Part shown: in pieces, positions 61,285 to 64,000 of the stretch
Numbering within the stretch: position 1 is the first letter of the stretch
Layout of the letters: each line of letters starts with the position of its first letter
Origin: Atriophallophorus winterbourni
Taxonomy: Eukaryota > Platyhelminthes > Trematoda > Plagiorchiida > Microphallidae
Reading direction: 5' to 3'
Length of the DNA: 64,000 nt
NCBI GenBank assembly: GCA_013407085.1
Contig: JACCGJ010000555.1
Coordinates: 20,256-84,255, forward strand
Translations under genes and position numbers: made by a program
The notes under the pieces: model-generated
Database searches by the model: none
What the model saw: only the letters and a program-made list of their open reading frames with translations
What the model was told of the DNA's origin: nothing

Positions 61285-62040
61285 CTGTTGAAAACGATTG
61301 GAAGCGCATGCGATGAGAGTCACGTTGAAAAGACATTTCATTAAAAGTATTTTTTTAATTTTAATAGAAATACAATGGACATAAACGATATATCATCAAA
61401 AAACAATATCCTCAATGGGATGAAGTGGCATGGAAAGTGGACAAGTTTAAACGAGAAAACTTTTGCAAATTTTATTGCTGAATTTCTGAATTTCTGAGCA
61501 TATTCTAACGGGAATTGTCAAAAAATTGAGAGAGGTGTTACAAGGGTGTTTATTTGGACGCCCGTATTCGCTGCATAGAGTTCAACAGCAAATTCGTGGA
61601 TGTATTGATTGCTCTGCGTTGAATTATCCATTTTGTGAACTTATTTACACATGCCGTAAAACTACGGTTTATATAATGAGAATTGAATTAAATTTGTTCC
61701 GGTCAAACACACCAATGGTTTACATTGAAGAATGATCTTCGACTTTGTAATATTTCGCCCCGATTCTCTGCTGTTTGCAACTACTTATGACCTACCATGA
61801 GTACTAATAAAAGAACTTAGGCCTGTTTAGCTTTCAAAATCGATAACTGGACACTTATTCATACGGATATGCCTCGTGAAATTTATTGTCATATTGTGCT
61901 TTTGGTGTCGCAATATGCAAATACAAATCTTCAGAAGTTCACGCATACTACAGGGTCCCTGTATAGCGCTTATCCTGACTACCGTCGATTGCGAATTGAT
62001 ATAAATTTATTTTGATTGCAAAATATCAAACTTTGCATGG
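61285..62040. other. Sequence upstream of the first visible UNC13 exon, unrecognised
   Basis: No further UNC13 exon could be identified here by homology or splice signals. Confidence 0.45.
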
Positions 62041-62700
62041 ACTACTTACACTCATCTAGCACTACTTTTACGTTTTTGTGGCTGGCTCCACGGGTGGATT
62101 AGCCGGCTTCAATGATGTCTCGTATCAAGCCAACCCACAGGCGTCGAATGGATGCGAGGTCGTTGCAGATCTTAATCCATTCGCGTTCCCACCTGTGAAC
62201 GGTGCGTAGTTCCAGGGCGTTTACATCCTCTTTTACAGTTGACCGCCAGGTCTTGCTTTGACCACCCTGTCGCCGACGTCAGGTCGAGGATGAGTTTAGT
62301 GAGCGCTGAGTCTGTCAATCGGAAGACATGACCAAACAAGTGTAGTCTTCGCCGTTGGATGTGAACGGAGATGCCCAAGACACCAACGGCCGAACGCTTC
62401 TATCGACCGTACATCCTGTAACCTCAGCGGTGACGCTTCGCCTCTATAAAGCAGTACAGGGCGGATCACTGCTTGATAAACACGCATTTTACCTTGGAGG
62501 CTGATCCCAGACATGCGTCAAACGGTGCCTTCCAACTACGGATTGCGTGCACGACCAACCCTTAAGTTCACTACATCTTGCGCCTGACGATTGGGCAACA
62601 TACTTAAACAGAGGTATCCATCTAGTAGCAATACGGCTAGAAACGCGTGTTGTTGATCCCAGGTACGTGTGTACGCAGTGAATACGGTTAGAAACCATTT
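62041..62700 (-). mobile_element. RTE-like retrotransposon, C-terminal region
   Basis: Three minus-strand frames: FTYLGSTT-like TYLGSTTRVSSRIATRW (62600-62660), KMRVYQAVIRPVLLYRGEAS (62440-62500) and RRRLHLFGHVFRLTDSALTK (62290-62350). This order is the usual post-RT region of RTE elements. Frameshifts separate the parts. Confidence 0.85.
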
Positions 62701-62732
62701 ACGAACCGAACACAGACACGTATGACCTTAAA

Positions 62733-62760
62733 TCTTAAATCTTGAATCTTGAATCTTGAG
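62733..62760 (+). repeat. TCTTGAA repeats, CR1-like 3' terminus
   Basis: Several tandem (TCTTGAA)-type units as at the 3' ends near 22575 and 38490; the rest of the element is not seen. Confidence 0.6.
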
Positions 62761-62842
62761 AAGGACCAATGACGAGGAAAGAAACCAAACGACCATCGCA
62801 TAAAAATCAGAAAACACGACGATTACGATCCCTTCACAACAA

Positions 62843-62888
62843 GCTAATCTGACGATGTCATCCAAATTGATGACGAAACGTCCGACTG
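62843..62888 (+). ncRNA. Hammerhead-like ribozyme, class D
   Basis: Core CUGACGA, extra U, stem II GUCAUC/GAUGAC with loop CAAAUU, GAAA, AC/GU, cleavage GUC. Stem I pairing is poor. The loop differs from the 19558 copy while stem II is identical. Confidence 0.45.
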
Positions 62889-63621
62889 CTACAATGCCAT
62901 CTCAGCGAACATTTAATCCCTGAGCTACAAGTATTCGCTTCAATATCAAGAGTGATACTGCTCTCGATCTCTAATGGAAGATCATGCTGTTAGCATGAAA
63001 CCGCCGCTGATAATCGGACTACTGCCTATCGTAGTGAGCGGTGTGGGAGAGATAGTTTCTCTCGAATCAGACTGTTCATTCAAATATCAAGCTGCTAATC
63101 TTATTCATGTCAATACTAAAATCAAAGTTAGTGTTTACTGGAGGCCTTAAGGTCCATGTCATCACTGCTTATTAACGCGAAATAGCGATTAAATAGACGG
63201 TAAAGCACTTCCGTAGATTTAGGAACCTTTGCAGTTTAAATCAGCAACCGTGTCAGGGTAAATTCGTAAGTCACATATCGTTTGGAAAGTGACAAGTGAT
63301 CGGAAAGAGTCTACTGGTGAACTGAAGCGTGTGAATGGAGTATGGTCATTTTGAAATACGAATAACATGTAACTTACTTGCAACACCTGAAATGAGATGA
63401 ACGTAGAAAAATAAGCATTTGTGGTTAATATGAAGTAAAGCAATTAAATTATTCTATTCAAAATAGTGTTCCTTATTTACTTAATTGCTTTTGAATAACC
63501 GATTCAAAGCATTTCATCAACATTTATGATTAAAACTTCGAAACACCTAAATCAGTAGGTTCTTTGTGAAATACTGTAGATATATTTTCAATTTCAGGGA
63601 AACGTTCGTAAACATCAGTGT

Positions 63622-64000
<379 letters not shown>

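Noticed and set aside
63377..63385. Possible 9-nt UNC13 microexon (TTTCAG, GTGTTGCAA, GTAAGT on the minus strand)
   Set aside because: Splice-like signals flank it, but nine bases cannot be verified and no neighbouring exon was found.

Overview
This is eukaryotic DNA from a flatworm, most likely a parasitic trematode. The evidence is long introns packed with decayed CR1-like and RTE-like non-LTR retrotransposons, Penelope-like elements with GIY-YIG endonucleases, several DNA transposons and hammerhead-ribozyme repeats, at roughly 40% GC by eye. There are no operons, ribosome binding sites, bacterial genes, CRISPR arrays, or recognisable tRNA or rRNA genes. Two runs of exactly 1,000 N (12477-13476 and 27178-28177) are assembly gaps.

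One host gene fills almost the whole window on the minus strand: an UNC13/Munc13 orthologue, the presynaptic vesicle-priming factor. I recovered 25 exon positions from 61284 down to the stop at 2632. Every splice phase is compatible, giving 1,246 codons that cover the C1 domain, C2B, the MUN domain and the non-calcium-binding C2C domain. The N-terminal part (C2A or other upstream exons) is not visible and should lie beyond the right edge. Two introns use GC-AG sites, one exon is only 42 nt, and the MUN domain carries fluke-specific insertions.

Two consecutive MUN exons occur twice (26195-24795 and 30136-28310) inside a segment that is repeated across the second gap. The coding copies differ at 6 of 300 nt, one copy has a CR1 insertion and the other a SINE-like insertion. 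This looks like two haplotypes placed side by side by the assembler, although an in-frame duplication of 100 codons is possible.

The introns contain: Penelope-like fragments (1.4-1.9, 4.1-4.6, 11.7-13.5, 14.7-15.1, 51.6-51.8 and 53-54.2 kb); RTE-like fragments (4.6-6.3, 25.2-25.8, 28.7-29.3 and 62.0-62.7 kb); CR1-like fragments (0.4-1.0, 8.4-9.2, 16.0-16.6, 17.6-18.6, 21.4-22.6, 24.3-24.7, 26.7-27.2, 37.1-38.5 and 48.2-48.7 kb); a Mutator-like element (30799-34158) with an internally deleted piggyBac element (32171-34047) nested in it; a piggyBac-derived MITE (56701-56928); a pogo/Tigger-like relic (51868-52714); and SINE-like and foldback repeats.

The most interesting signal is a set of hammerhead ribozyme motifs in four sequence classes. 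Classes A and B sit in short repeats whose units are about 241 nt and often occur as tandem pairs. Class C lies downstream of Penelope-like endonuclease sequences on the same strand. Class D occurs in a foldback at 19.6 kb and again at 62.8 kb. Stem II is maintained by different base pairs in different copies, which argues for an RNA structure. This pattern resembles known retrozyme, Schistosoma satellite and Penelope ribozyme systems.
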